The position numbers and the translations under genes were made by a program. This document shows, piece by piece, positions 1 to 7,480 of a DNA stretch of 64,000 nucleotides (position 1 is its first letter; each line of letters opens with the position of its first letter). Origin of the DNA: Streptomyces humidus (GTDB taxonomy: Bacteria; Actinomycetota; Actinomycetes; Streptomycetales; Streptomycetaceae). The notes beneath the pieces are model-generated. The model saw only the letters and a program-made list of their open reading frames with translations, was not told the origin of the DNA and did not search any database. Location of the stretch: assembly GCF_014649655.1 (NCBI RefSeq), contig NZ_BMTL01000028.1:1-64000 (forward strand). The letters run 5' to 3'.

Positions 1-102
1 GCAGACTTCCTGCACACCTACAACCACCATCGCTGCCACACCGCACTCGGCGGCCAGCCACCCATCAGCCGTGTGAACAACCCTGCGGGTCAATACACCT
101 AG
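1..102 (+). CDS. IS481-type transposase, C-terminal fragment (5' cut by window edge)
   Basis: An open frame runs in from the window edge for 34 codons to a TAG. It encodes a peptide with the motif YNHHRCHTALGGQPP, typical of the C-terminal end of IS481-family (rve/DDE integrase) transposases, where the strand runs YN..R.H.aLg..tP. The catalytic part lies outside the window, so it cannot be said whether the element is intact. No clear terminal inverted repeat is visible just downstream; instead degenerate tandem repeats follow. This is the only transposon trace seen in the window. Confidence 0.75.
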   Translation, partial: ADFLHTYNHHRCHTALGGQPPISRVNNPAGQYT

Positions 103-408
103 ACCGTCGGGCAGCTTCCCCTCCGTCCGTCGGCTGGATCCGGCGGGCGGATTCCGCCGGTTGCGCCGGTGGGCGGATTCCGTAGGTGGACCCGGTGGGC
201 GGAACCGTAGGTGGATCCGGTGGCGCCTTCCGTAGGTGGACGCGGCAGGCGGAACCCGTGGGTTGACCCGCGGATGGATCCCCTAGGTGGACCGGGTGTC
301 CGGTTGACGCTCTTGACGTGAAGTCAGTGGCCAGTTCACCATCCTGGAACCCCACTCACCGTGGATCACCGCGACCCGGTGATTCCCGAGCCATTCGGAG
401 CACCCCAC
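103..408. other. Intergenic stretch between transposase end and M28 peptidase
   Basis: No credible gene is visible in these 306 bases. The left two thirds are degenerate tandem repeats, listed separately. The right part leads into the peptidase gene; a GGAG-like ribosome binding site lies about 10 nt before its ATG at 409. Short frames here have no recognisable product. Confidence 0.6.
134..292. repeat. Degenerate ~25-nt tandem repeat beside the IS end
   Basis: About five to six imperfect copies of a unit of roughly 25-26 nt are visible. The core reads CGGTGGGCGGA followed by CCGTAGGTGGA. Copies differ by substitutions and small indels. The array starts about 30 nt after the transposase stop codon and ends just before the M28 peptidase leader. 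Its function is unknown; it may mark the old insertion junction of the element. Confidence 0.6.
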
Positions 409-1362
409 ATGAAGCTCCCCTTCTCCCGGCGTACGGCGGTCGCCGGCGGCGTCTCGATTGTCATGCTCCTGACTGGAGGATCCATAGCAGGGGCGGCCTC
501 CGCGCCCGAGTCCGCCGCGCTCGCCGCCGCTCCCGACATCCCCCTGGCCAACGTCAAGGCGCATCTGGCCCAGCTGCAGTCCATCGCCACCGCCAACGGC
601 GGCAACCGCGCCCACGGCCGCGCCGGCTACAAGGCCTCGCTCGACTACGTGAAGGCCAAGCTGGACGCGGCCGGCTTCACCACCACGGTCCAGCAGTTCA
701 CGTCGTCCGGCCGCACCGGCTACAACCTGGTCGCCGACTGGCCCGGCGGCGACGCCGACCACGTCGTCATGGCCGGCTCACACCTCGACAGCGTCACGGC
801 CGGTGCGGGCATCAACGACAACGGCTCCGGTTCGGCGGCGGTGCTGGAGACGGCCCTCGCCGTGTCCCGGGCCGGCTATCACCCGACCAAGCATCTGCGG
901 TTCGCCTGGTGGGGAGCGGAGGAGCTGGGCCTGGTCGGATCGCGCTACTACGTCAACAACCTGTCCTCCGCGAACCGCGCCCGCATCAGCGGCTACCTCA
1001 ACTTCGACATGATCGGCTCGCCGAACCCCGGCTACTTCGTCTACGACGACGACCCGACCATCGAGAAGACGTTCAAGGACTACTTCACCGGCCTCGGCAT
1101 ATCAACGGAGATCGAGACCGAGGGCGACGGCCGTTCCGACCACGCCCCCTTCAAGAACGCGGGCGTTCCGGTGGGCGGCTTGTTCAGCGGCGCCGACTAC
1201 ATCAAGACGGCGGCGCAGGCGGCCAAGTGGGGCGGCACGGCCGGCCAGGCCTTCGACCGCTGCTACCACTCCTCCTGCGACACCAGCGCCAACATCAACG
1301 ACACCGCCCTGAACCGCAACGCGGACGCCGTCGCCTACGCGCTCTGGACGCTGTCCTCCTGA
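409..1362 (+). CDS. Secreted M28 zinc aminopeptidase (S. griseus aminopeptidase type)
   Basis: This is a 317-residue exported di-zinc aminopeptidase that removes N-terminal residues from peptides outside the cell. A Sec-type signal peptide covers residues 1 to about 30 (RR, hydrophobic core, AGAASA). The family ligands are all present: H125 (GSHLDS), D137 (INDNGSG), E171/E172 (WGAEELG), D200 (FDMIG) and H287. Their spacing (12, 35, 28, 87) is the same as I recall for S. griseus aminopeptidase (H85, D97, E132, D160, H247). The ATG at 409 was chosen because it follows a GGAG site and starts directly at the signal peptide; an in-frame GTG at 361 would add 16 residues before it. The gene is convergent with the TPR gene. 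The length fits the short form without a C-terminal P domain. Confidence 0.93.
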   Translation: MKLPFSRRTAVAGGVSIVMLLTGGSIAGAASAPESAALAAAPDIPLANVKAHLAQLQSIATANGGNRAHGRAGYKASLDYVKAKLDAAGFTTTVQQFTSSGRTGYNLVADWPGGDADHVVMAGSHLDSVTAGAGINDNGSGSAAVLETALAVSRAGYHPTKHLRFAWWGAEELGLVGSRYYVNNLSSANRARISGYLNFDMIGSPNPGYFVYDDDPTIEKTFKDYFTGLGISTEIETEGDGRSDHAPFKNAGVPVGGLFSGADYIKTAAQAAKWGGTAGQAFDRCYHSSCDTSANINDTALNRNADAVAYALWTLSS

Positions 1363-1531
1363 GCCCCGGTTTCTGCCCCCGGCCAACCCAACCGACCACC
1401 TGACCAACCGCCCCCTGGCCAACGCCCTCCTGGCCAACCGGCCTCATGAACACAGGCCGGGGGCAGGGGGGACAGGGCGGGCAGGGCGGGCAGGGCGGCC
1501 GAGGGTCCCGGCCGCTTCGGGGTCTCGGGCC

Positions 1532-3133
1532 CTACGCGCCTGCCTTGCGGGCGCGTTCGGCCAGCCGGAGCATGCGTGCGCGGGCCGAATCCAGTTCCTC
1601 GACGTCGTCGGCGGCGGGCCCCTCCTCGGCGGTGAGCTCCGTCCACAGGCCGAGGAGTTCGGTCCCCAGGTTCAGCCCCTGCAGCGGGTCGCGCACGGCA
1701 CGCCAGGCCGTCGCCGCGCTCTGGACGTTGCCGTACGCCGCCTCCGCGTCGCAGGCCCGGCGACGGATGCGTGCCAGATCGAGGGAGACGTGGAAGGCGC
1801 GCACCGGGTCGCCTCCCAAGTAGGCGATGTACGCCATGAGTTCACGCAGCCGGAGCACTTCGGGGTGCTCCGGCCCCAGCGTCCCTGACGCCTCCAGCAC
1901 GGTGCGCTCCGCGAGCGCGGCCGCGACGTCCGTCCGGCCCGCCCGCACCGCCTCGTTGATCTGCGCCATCGGCTCCCCGAGAAGAGGGGGCGCTACCCCG
2001 ACGCCGTGCAGGGTACGCGGATCGTCCCCCAGCACCGCCTCCGCGACGGCGTCGAAGCCGCGGGCGGGCGTGGGCTTGAAGTCCGGGTCGGGCTCGGAGA
2101 CGAGCCCTTCGGGAAGGAACGGGGTGGGAGCGGGTGCCGGAGCGACCACGAGGGCGGCGGCCGAGGCGGAGAGGGGGGCGGAGGCCGACGCGGCCGGGGT
2201 GCCGGGTCCCGGTACGGGCAGCGGGAGCGGAGTCGGGTCGCAGACGGGGGGCGTCGGGGGCGGAGTCGGGGTCGAAACCGGGGTCGGGGTCGCGGTCGGG
2301 ATCCGGGTGACGTCGGGGGTCGCATCGGGGTAGGGCTGCTCGTCCATCGCCGGGGGCGGACCGAACACGCCGGTCGGGGCGGAGACCGTACCGAGCGCGA
2401 GCATGCCGTCCTGGACGGCTGGTTGCGACGCCTGTGACCGCGTCGGCTCCGGTGCCTGTGCCTGTGCCGGCTCCGGTGCCGGTGCCGGTGCCGGTGCCGG
2501 TGTCGCGCCGGGTGCCGGTGCCTGCTCCGGTGCCGTCTCAGGCACCGCGCGCAGCGGAAAGGTCGGGGTCGCGTCCCGCACCGGGTCGGACACCTGACGC
2601 AGGAAGTGCGTGGGCTCGTCGTGGCGCGGCTGGGAGAGCTGGGAGAGCTGGTCCTGCTGGGGCAATGAGGGCTTTTGGGGCACAGGGGGCTGCTGGGGCA
2701 GCTCGTCGGAGACGGCGGCCACGGGGTGGACGCTTCGCCCGTCCGAGACCGTCTCCCGCGCGTCGGCATGCGCCGGAGCGGGAGGCGTGGCCAGAGCCGG
2801 GGGCGTGACCGGAGCGGGAGGCGTGACCGGCGTGGGGAGGGGCTCTGCGGTGAAGTGGCTGGAGCCGTCGGTTTCCACGCGCAGGGGAACGACGTAGCCG
2901 ATGCGTTCGTCGCGGACCGCGGCGAGGACCGGGTGGCCGGTGGCGAGGGCGATGCGGTGGAGGTGGTCCAGCACGGCGCGCTGGATCTCCTCACCTTCGG
3001 CCGCCACGACGGGTACGCCGCCTATGGTCGCCGTCCCGCCCCCGCGGACGTGGACGTCGAGCGGCGCCACCACGGCGGCCGTACGGCCGGCGTGCTTCAG
3101 TTCCCGCTTCTTCTCACGGCTGAGTCGAGACAT
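1532..3133 (-). CDS. Tetratricopeptide-type protein with long Pro/Ala-rich linker
   Basis: This 533-residue protein has three parts. Residues 1 to about 95 form a compact N-terminal domain (basic start RLSREKKRELKHAGR, then VHVRGGGTATIGGVPV). A low-complexity linker of about 290 residues follows, rich in Pro, Ala, Thr and Glu, encoded partly by GGTGCC hexamer repeats. A C-terminal helical domain of about 150 residues resembles TPR repeats (ALAERTVLEASGTLGPEHPEVLRLR). No enzymatic motif is seen. The ATG at 3133 follows a GAGGA site; an upstream in-frame start at 3193 lies inside a palindrome and lacks a site. The gene is transcribed divergently from a DUF6668-type gene, and such pairs recur in Streptomyces as far as I recall. 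Function unknown; a scaffold or protein-protein contact role is inferred from the TPR part only. Confidence 0.7.
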   Translation of the reverse strand: MSRLSREKKRELKHAGRTAAVVAPLDVHVRGGGTATIGGVPVVAAEGEEIQRAVLDHLHRIALATGHPVLAAVRDERIGYVVPLRVETDGSSHFTAEPLPTPVTPPAPVTPPALATPPAPAHADARETVSDGRSVHPVAAVSDELPQQPPVPQKPSLPQQDQLSQLSQPRHDEPTHFLRQVSDPVRDATPTFPLRAVPETAPEQAPAPGATPAPAPAPAPEPAQAQAPEPTRSQASQPAVQDGMLALGTVSAPTGVFGPPPAMDEQPYPDATPDVTRIPTATPTPVSTPTPPPTPPVCDPTPLPLPVPGPGTPAASASAPLSASAAALVVAPAPAPTPFLPEGLVSEPDPDFKPTPARGFDAVAEAVLGDDPRTLHGVGVAPPLLGEPMAQINEAVRAGRTDVAAALAERTVLEASGTLGPEHPEVLRLRELMAYIAYLGGDPVRAFHVSLDLARIRRRACDAEAAYGNVQSAATAWRAVRDPLQGLNLGTELLGLWTELTAEEGPAADDVEELDSARARMLRLAERARKAGA

Positions 3134-3178
3134 CGGTTCCTCACTCGGATGCGTCGTCACGATCCGGTCGTCCGTTTC

Positions 3179-3194
3179 CGTGTACCTGTACACG
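3179..3194. promoter_or_regulatory. Perfect palindrome, candidate operator of the divergent TPR/DUF6668 genes
   Basis: The sequence CGTGTACctGTACACG has perfect 7-bp arms and a 2-nt spacer. It lies 46 nt before the TPR gene start and 157 nt before the DUF6668-type start. The form fits a dimeric repressor site such as those bound by GntR-family proteins, but no regulator gene is adjacent, so the binder is unknown. Confidence 0.45.
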
Positions 3195-3350
3195 TAGTGT
3201 TGAGTCTCTCCGAGCGCTCCCGGTCCTCACGTCACCGCGACGTCACAGCCTCGTTCCAGGAACCGACGTCCCTGTCCCGGGGGCCTTCCGGGAAGCGCCG
3301 GGATCAGGGGGCGTCCCGCAGGGACGGCGACGACTGGGAGGAACACCGGG

Positions 3351-3884
3351 ATGGGCGCGACGGACGGGCTGCGGGGACCGGAGATCTGGATCCGCGGACC
3401 GGTCACCGTACCGGATCCCGGCCCGGCGCCGACACCGGCGCCGTACGCCTCCACCACCGCGACGCCCCGGAGGTTCTCGTGGGTGGCCGCGCACGGCGGA
3501 GCCGGCAGTTCCACGCTCGCCGCGGTGTACGGGGGCCACGACAGCGGCCGTGCGTGGCCCGGCGCCGGCGATCCGCCCTCCGTGCTGCTGGTCGCCCGCA
3601 CCCATGCGGCCGGGCTTGAGTCCGTCCTGCGGACCCTGGAGGTCTTCCGGCGCGGCGAGGCCCCGGCAGGGCTCGACCTGGACTCGGTGGTGCTCGTGGC
3701 GGACGCGCCGGGCCGGTTGCCCAGGCCGCTCGCGCAGCGGGTCCGGACGATCGAGTCCATCATCGACGTGTACCGGGTCCCGTGGGTGACCGACTGGCGC
3801 CTCGGCGACCTGGGCGGAAGCCCGCCGCGAGAGACGGCCCCGCTGACCCGGCTCACCGGAGCGGCGGGCGGAACGGCGCGCTGA
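3351..3884 (+). CDS. Small P-loop-like protein (DUF6668-type) with degenerate Walker A
   Basis: This is a 177-residue cytosolic protein. A Pro-rich N-terminus (1 to about 40) precedes WVAAHGGAGSSTLA. The latter looks like a Walker A loop of the ParA/MinD class, but has no lysine before the Ser/Thr. Later VVLVADAPGRLP is followed by a run of conserved-looking helices ending in VYRVPWV, as in CpaE/TadZ-like or DUF6668 proteins. The loss of the P-loop lysine suggests weak or no ATP hydrolysis. The ATG at 3351 is preceded by GGGAGG. The gene is divergent from the TPR gene and followed by G-rich repeats and an amidase gene. The family name is from memory; function is unknown. Confidence 0.65.
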   Translation: MGATDGLRGPEIWIRGPVTVPDPGPAPTPAPYASTTATPRRFSWVAAHGGAGSSTLAAVYGGHDSGRAWPGAGDPPSVLLVARTHAAGLESVLRTLEVFRRGEAPAGLDLDSVVLVADAPGRLPRPLAQRVRTIESIIDVYRVPWVTDWRLGDLGGSPPRETAPLTRLTGAAGGTAR

Positions 3885-3913
3885 CGGCCGGGAACACGGA
3901 CCAGGACAACGTC

Positions 3914-3980
3914 GGGGGCGGGGTCGGGGTGAGGGCAGGGGTGGGGCAGGGGTGGGGGCAGGGGTGGGGGCAGCAGGAGG
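3914..3980. repeat. G-run tandem repeat between DUF6668-type and amidase genes
   Basis: The plus strand carries repeated G-runs with the unit GGGGCAGGGGTG in several near copies. It lies in the gap before the amidase and includes the earliest possible start codons of that gene. Four or more G-runs close together could fold as a quadruplex in the transcript or coding strand, which would affect translation of the amidase; that is inference. Confidence 0.6.
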
Positions 3981-4008
3981 GGACGCGATCGGGGGCGGGT
4001 CAGGGCCG

Positions 4009-5241
4009 GTGATTCGGACGGGCTCCCTGGAGTGGCCTCCGGCCGTGCACATCGCCGCGGACGTGCGAGCGGGACGCCTGCGCGCCGTGGACGTCGTCGA
4101 CGAGGCACTCGTGCGGATCGCCCGGGTCGACCCGCTCCTGTGCGCCTTCGCCGAGGTGTGGGAGGAGCGGGCGCGCGGATGGGCCCGCGAGGTCGACCTC
4201 CGGGTCGCCGCGGGCGAACGGCTGCCGCTGGCCGGTGTGCCGATCGGTGTGAAGGGACGTCACGGGCTACGCGAGGCGGGGCCGTTGGCCGCCGCCGGAT
4301 GCGTTCCCGTGGGGGCGACCTCCGTGCCGGGACCGGGCACTTCCTGGCAGACCTGGGGCCTGGGCGCCCACGGCCGAACCGTCAACCCCTGGCGCGCCGA
4401 CCGCACACCGGGAGGCTCCTCGGCCGGCTCGGCGGCAGCGGTGGCCGCCGGCCTGGTCCCCCTGGCGACCGGCAGCGACGGCGCGGGCTCGGTGCGCATC
4501 CCGGCCGCCTGGTGCGGTGTGCTCGGCCTGAAGACCACGAACGGACGTCCGGCGCCCCCGAGCCCGGCGAGCGCAGCGAGCCCCCCGGCCCCGGTGACCC
4601 CTGCGGACCGTACGGGACTGGCCTCGGCCGGTGTGCTGGCACGGCACGCGGTGGACGCTGAGGCGTACTGGCAGGTCATGGCCCCGAAGGGCGAGCGCCC
4701 GGAGCGGGAGACCGCGGGGCCGCCCACCGCCGTCTTCTCCCCCGACCTCGGTTTCGCCGATGCGGATCCCGAGCCGCTCGCCCTCGCCCGCGTCGCCGCC
4801 CGGCGCCTCGCCGACGCCGGGGTCGTCAGGCTGCTGCCGCTGTCCGACCCGCCGCTGCGGCTGGAGGATCCGGCGCCTGCCTGGCTGGCACTGCGCACCC
4901 CGGGCGCGGACCTCCGTGCGGCAGAACGGGTGCGGGAGGTGAACGACCGTGCGCTGGCCGGGTTCTTCGCCGGCGCGGATCTGCTGCTGACGCCCACGAC
5001 ACCGAACGCGGCGCACGGCCACGAGGGTCCGGGCGACCGCTTCTCGACGGCGCTGACCTGGGCGTTCAACCTGAGCGGGCACCCGGCGCTCAGCGTCCCG
5101 GCAGGGCTCGGCGCGGACGGCTGTCCGGTGGGACTGCAGATCGTCGCACCCTGGGGCGAGGAGATGTCGCTGCTGACGACCGCCCGAGCCGCCGAGACGA
5201 CGTGCCCGGTCGGAGGGCAGCCGAAGCCTCGTGACCCGTGA
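4009..5241 (+). CDS. Amidase-signature family hydrolase
   Basis: This is a 410-residue cytosolic amide hydrolase. The Ser-cisSer-Lys triad is visible: Lys82 in PIGVKG, Ser137/Ser138 in GGSSAGSAAA, and the nucleophile Ser161 in GSDGAGSVRIPAA. The C-terminus has the usual DLLLTPTTPNAAHG segment and the NLSGHPALSVPAG signature of substrate-pocket loops. It is slightly shorter than most amidases of about 470 residues. Substrate cannot be told; small amides are likely because there is no partner domain or GatB/GatC neighbour. The start is uncertain: GTG at 4009 gives a clean N-terminus, and GTG at 3952 would add 19 residues encoded by the G-rich repeat. The stop codon lies inside a 7-nt tandem repeat. 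Confidence 0.88.
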   Translation: MIRTGSLEWPPAVHIAADVRAGRLRAVDVVDEALVRIARVDPLLCAFAEVWEERARGWAREVDLRVAAGERLPLAGVPIGVKGRHGLREAGPLAAAGCVPVGATSVPGPGTSWQTWGLGAHGRTVNPWRADRTPGGSSAGSAAAVAAGLVPLATGSDGAGSVRIPAAWCGVLGLKTTNGRPAPPSPASAASPPAPVTPADRTGLASAGVLARHAVDAEAYWQVMAPKGERPERETAGPPTAVFSPDLGFADADPEPLALARVAARRLADAGVVRLLPLSDPPLRLEDPAPAWLALRTPGADLRAAERVREVNDRALAGFFAGADLLLTPTTPNAAHGHEGPGDRFSTALTWAFNLSGHPALSVPAGLGADGCPVGLQIVAPWGEEMSLLTTARAAETTCPVGGQPKPRDP

Positions 5242-5279
5242 CCCGTGACCCGTGACCTGTGACCTGTGACCTGTGACCT
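5231..5279. repeat. Seven-copy 7-nt tandem repeat at the amidase stop
   Basis: Seven perfect-length units are visible, three GTGACCC followed by four GTGACCT. The array contains the amidase stop codon TGA, and a change of copy number would shift frame around that stop. It is a simple-sequence array likely to vary in length between strains. Confidence 0.9.
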
Positions 5280-5352
5280 GCGACCACGGATAAGTGCTTG
5301 AATGCACGGTCCCGAGATCCACAGGTCCCGACGGCCGCAGTCAGCCATGCCG

Positions 5353-6453
5353 CTACGCCATGACGTCCTTCGCGGTGAAGCGCGCCCAGGCCGCCGAGCC
5401 GAAGACCGCCGCGTAGAGGGCCTGAAGGCCGAGGTTCTTCTGCAGGTCGTCCCAGTAGACGGGCTCGCGCATGAGGTCGGCGAAGGACAGCCAGTAGTGC
5501 GGGAAGAAGTACGGTTGCAGGGCGTGGAGCTGCGGGATCTGGTCGAGGATCTGAACCGTGATCAGCAGGCCGACGGTCGTCGCCATCGCCGCGATGCCGC
5601 TGCTCGTGAGCGTGGAGACGAACAGCCCGAGCGCGGCGACGCCCGTCAACGACGCGGCGACGACCAGGGCGATCAGCAGTGCCCGGAGCAGGCCGTCCGC
5701 GAGGTCGATCCGGGTGCCGGAGATCGTCGTCAGGTCGCCCAGCGGGAAGAGCAGCGCCCCCACGGTGAGTGCCGAGAGCGCGACCACGAGCGTGGCCGCC
5801 AGACAGAAGCTCATGACGGTCGCGAACTTGGCCAGCAGCAGGCGGGTGCGGCCGGCCGGGGCGGTCAGGAGGTAGCGCAGGGTGCCGGCGTTCGCCTCAC
5901 CGGCGATCGCGTCACCCGCGACGACGCCGATGGCCATCGGCAGGAAGAACGGCAGGGTCACCGCCAACGCGGTGAAGACCAGGAACAGGCCGTTGTTGGT
6001 GACCTGCGAGATGAACGCGGGTCCCGCGCCGCCGCCTCCGCCGCGCCCGGTGGACGATCCGTCGCTCGTCTCGATCTTCACGGCGATCCCGACCAGGATC
6101 GGCACGGCCGCCAGCACCCCCAGCAGGGCGAGGGTGCGCCAGCGCCGGAAGGTGGTCAGCAGTTCGCTGCGCAGGATCCCGAAGGTCCAGGTCCAGGTCA
6201 GGGTCCGGATCCGGGTCCAGGCCCGGGTCGGGGTCGGGGGCCCGGCCGGGGTCGGGGGCCCGGTCGGGGTCGGGGGCCCGGTCGGGGTCGGGGTCCGGGA
6301 AATCGGGGGAGTCTGGGGGATCCCGGCGGCCCCGGAGGTCGTCCCGGAGGTATCGGGACCGGGTCCGGGACCGGGTCCGGGTCCGGGACCGATCCCGGTC
6401 GACGCCGAGGACGTGTTCCCGTCGTCCGCCACCGCGGCTTCAGCCCGCGACAT
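5353..6453 (-). CDS. ABC-2 type transporter permease with repetitive Pro/Gly N-terminus
   Basis: This 366-residue membrane protein is the partner of the ATPase just upstream. The first roughly 95 residues are low complexity (GP repeats, then PTPTGPP repeats) encoded by G/C-run DNA. The remaining part begins ILRSELLTTFRRWRTLALLG and has about six hydrophobic segments (AVPILVGIAV, GLFLVFTALAV, MAIGVVAGD, LVVALSALTVGALLF, ALLIALVVAASLTGVAALGLF, TVGLLITVQIL). These are typical of ABC2 permeases that export drugs, lipids or peptides. The ATG at 6453 has a GGGAGGG site and overlaps the ATPase stop by 14 nt, so translation is coupled. The exported substrate is unknown. Confidence 0.88.
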   Translation of the reverse strand: MSRAEAAVADDGNTSSASTGIGPGPGPGPGPGPDTSGTTSGAAGIPQTPPISRTPTPTGPPTPTGPPTPAGPPTPTRAWTRIRTLTWTWTFGILRSELLTTFRRWRTLALLGVLAAVPILVGIAVKIETSDGSSTGRGGGGGAGPAFISQVTNNGLFLVFTALAVTLPFFLPMAIGVVAGDAIAGEANAGTLRYLLTAPAGRTRLLLAKFATVMSFCLAATLVVALSALTVGALLFPLGDLTTISGTRIDLADGLLRALLIALVVAASLTGVAALGLFVSTLTSSGIAAMATTVGLLITVQILDQIPQLHALQPYFFPHYWLSFADLMREPVYWDDLQKNLGLQALYAAVFGSAAWARFTAKDVMA

Positions 6454-7444
6454 CGAATCCCTCCCCGGTGAGAGCCACGAACGCGTCCTCCAGGGAGGCG
6501 CGTTCGACGGAGAAGCCGCGCACGCGCACGCCCGCCTTCACCAACGCACTGTTCAGATCGGCGAGTTCGCGGTCCGCGGACGGCGCCTCCGCGCTGACCC
6601 GTTCCTCCGCCAGGACGACATCGGCCACGCCCTGTTCCTTCAGCACGCGGGCCGCGTCCGCGGGGTCCGGAGTCGTCACGACCAGCCGGCCCCGGGCGCC
6701 GGCCGCGAGGTCCGCCACCGGACCCTGGACGATCAGCCGGCCCTGCGCCATCACGGCCGCGTGCGTGCACACCTGCTCGATCTCGTCGAGCAGGTGAGAG
6801 GAGAGGAACACGGTCGTGCCCTCCGCTGCCAGCTCACGGACCAGCGAGCGGATCTCCCGCATGCCCTGCGGGTCCAGGCCGTTGGTCGGCTCGTCGAGGA
6901 CGAGCAGGCGGCGGGGCCGGAGCAGGGCGGCGGCGAGGCCCAGCCGCTGTTTCATGCCGAGCGAGTACGCCTTCGCCTTCTTCCCGGCGGCGGCCGTCAG
7001 CCCCACCCGTTCCAGCGCGGCCGTGACCCTCGCCCGGCGCGTGCGAGGGTCGGCGGTCGGGTCGGCGGCGTCGTAACGGAGCAGGTTGTCGCGACCGGAG
7101 AGGAAGCCGTACAGGGCCGGGCCCTCGATGAGCGCCCCGACGTGCGGCAGTACGGCGCGCGCGGCCCGCGGCATGGGGTGTCCCAGGACGCGGGCCGAGC
7201 CTGCCGTGGGCTCGATGAGCCCCATCAGCATGCGGATGGTGGTGGTCTTGCCCGAGCCGTTGGGACCGAGGAAGCCGAAGACACTGCCCGCCGGGACGGT
7301 CAGGTCGAGGCCGTCGACGGCGAGCTGGCCGCCGCGGTAGCGCTTGGTGAGGGCGCGGGTGCGGATCACGGCGCCGTCGTCCACGGACTCCACCACGGAC
7401 TCCACCGTGGACTCCACCACGGGCTCCCGCACCGACCCCGTCAC
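6440..7444 (-). CDS. ABC transporter ATP-binding protein
   Basis: This 334-residue nucleotide-binding subunit would energise the permease encoded downstream. Walker A is GPNGSGKTT, the signature region reads LGMKQRLG, Walker B is LLVLDEPTNGLD, and the switch His lies in LSSHLLDE. The N-terminus has a short VES/VEST repeat from a 12-15 nt DNA repeat. The C-terminal region after residue 230 is the accessory domain of DrrA/CcmA-like exporters. The GTG at 7444 follows GGGAGGCAG. The gene begins 36 nt after the LolA-like gene and overlaps the permease, giving a three-gene operon. Confidence 0.92.
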   Translation of the reverse strand: MTGSVREPVVESTVESVVESVDDGAVIRTRALTKRYRGGQLAVDGLDLTVPAGSVFGFLGPNGSGKTTTIRMLMGLIEPTAGSARVLGHPMPRAARAVLPHVGALIEGPALYGFLSGRDNLLRYDAADPTADPRTRRARVTAALERVGLTAAAGKKAKAYSLGMKQRLGLAAALLRPRRLLVLDEPTNGLDPQGMREIRSLVRELAAEGTTVFLSSHLLDEIEQVCTHAAVMAQGRLIVQGPVADLAAGARGRLVVTTPDPADAARVLKEQGVADVVLAEERVSAEAPSADRELADLNSALVKAGVRVRGFSVERASLEDAFVALTGEGFDVAG

Positions 7445-7480
7445 CCTCTGCCTCCCTTCACCGGACCTCCGGTCCGGTCG

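Noticed and set aside
2434..2808. A plus-strand frame with VPVPAP repeats inside the TPR gene
   Set aside because: It is the complement of the low-complexity linker of the TPR protein and follows from the GGTGCC hexamer repeats.
5231..5279. CRISPR-like array
   Set aside because: The units are 7 nt with no spacers; it is a simple tandem repeat. The same holds for the 8, 9, 10, 12, 16 and 18 nt arrays in the window.
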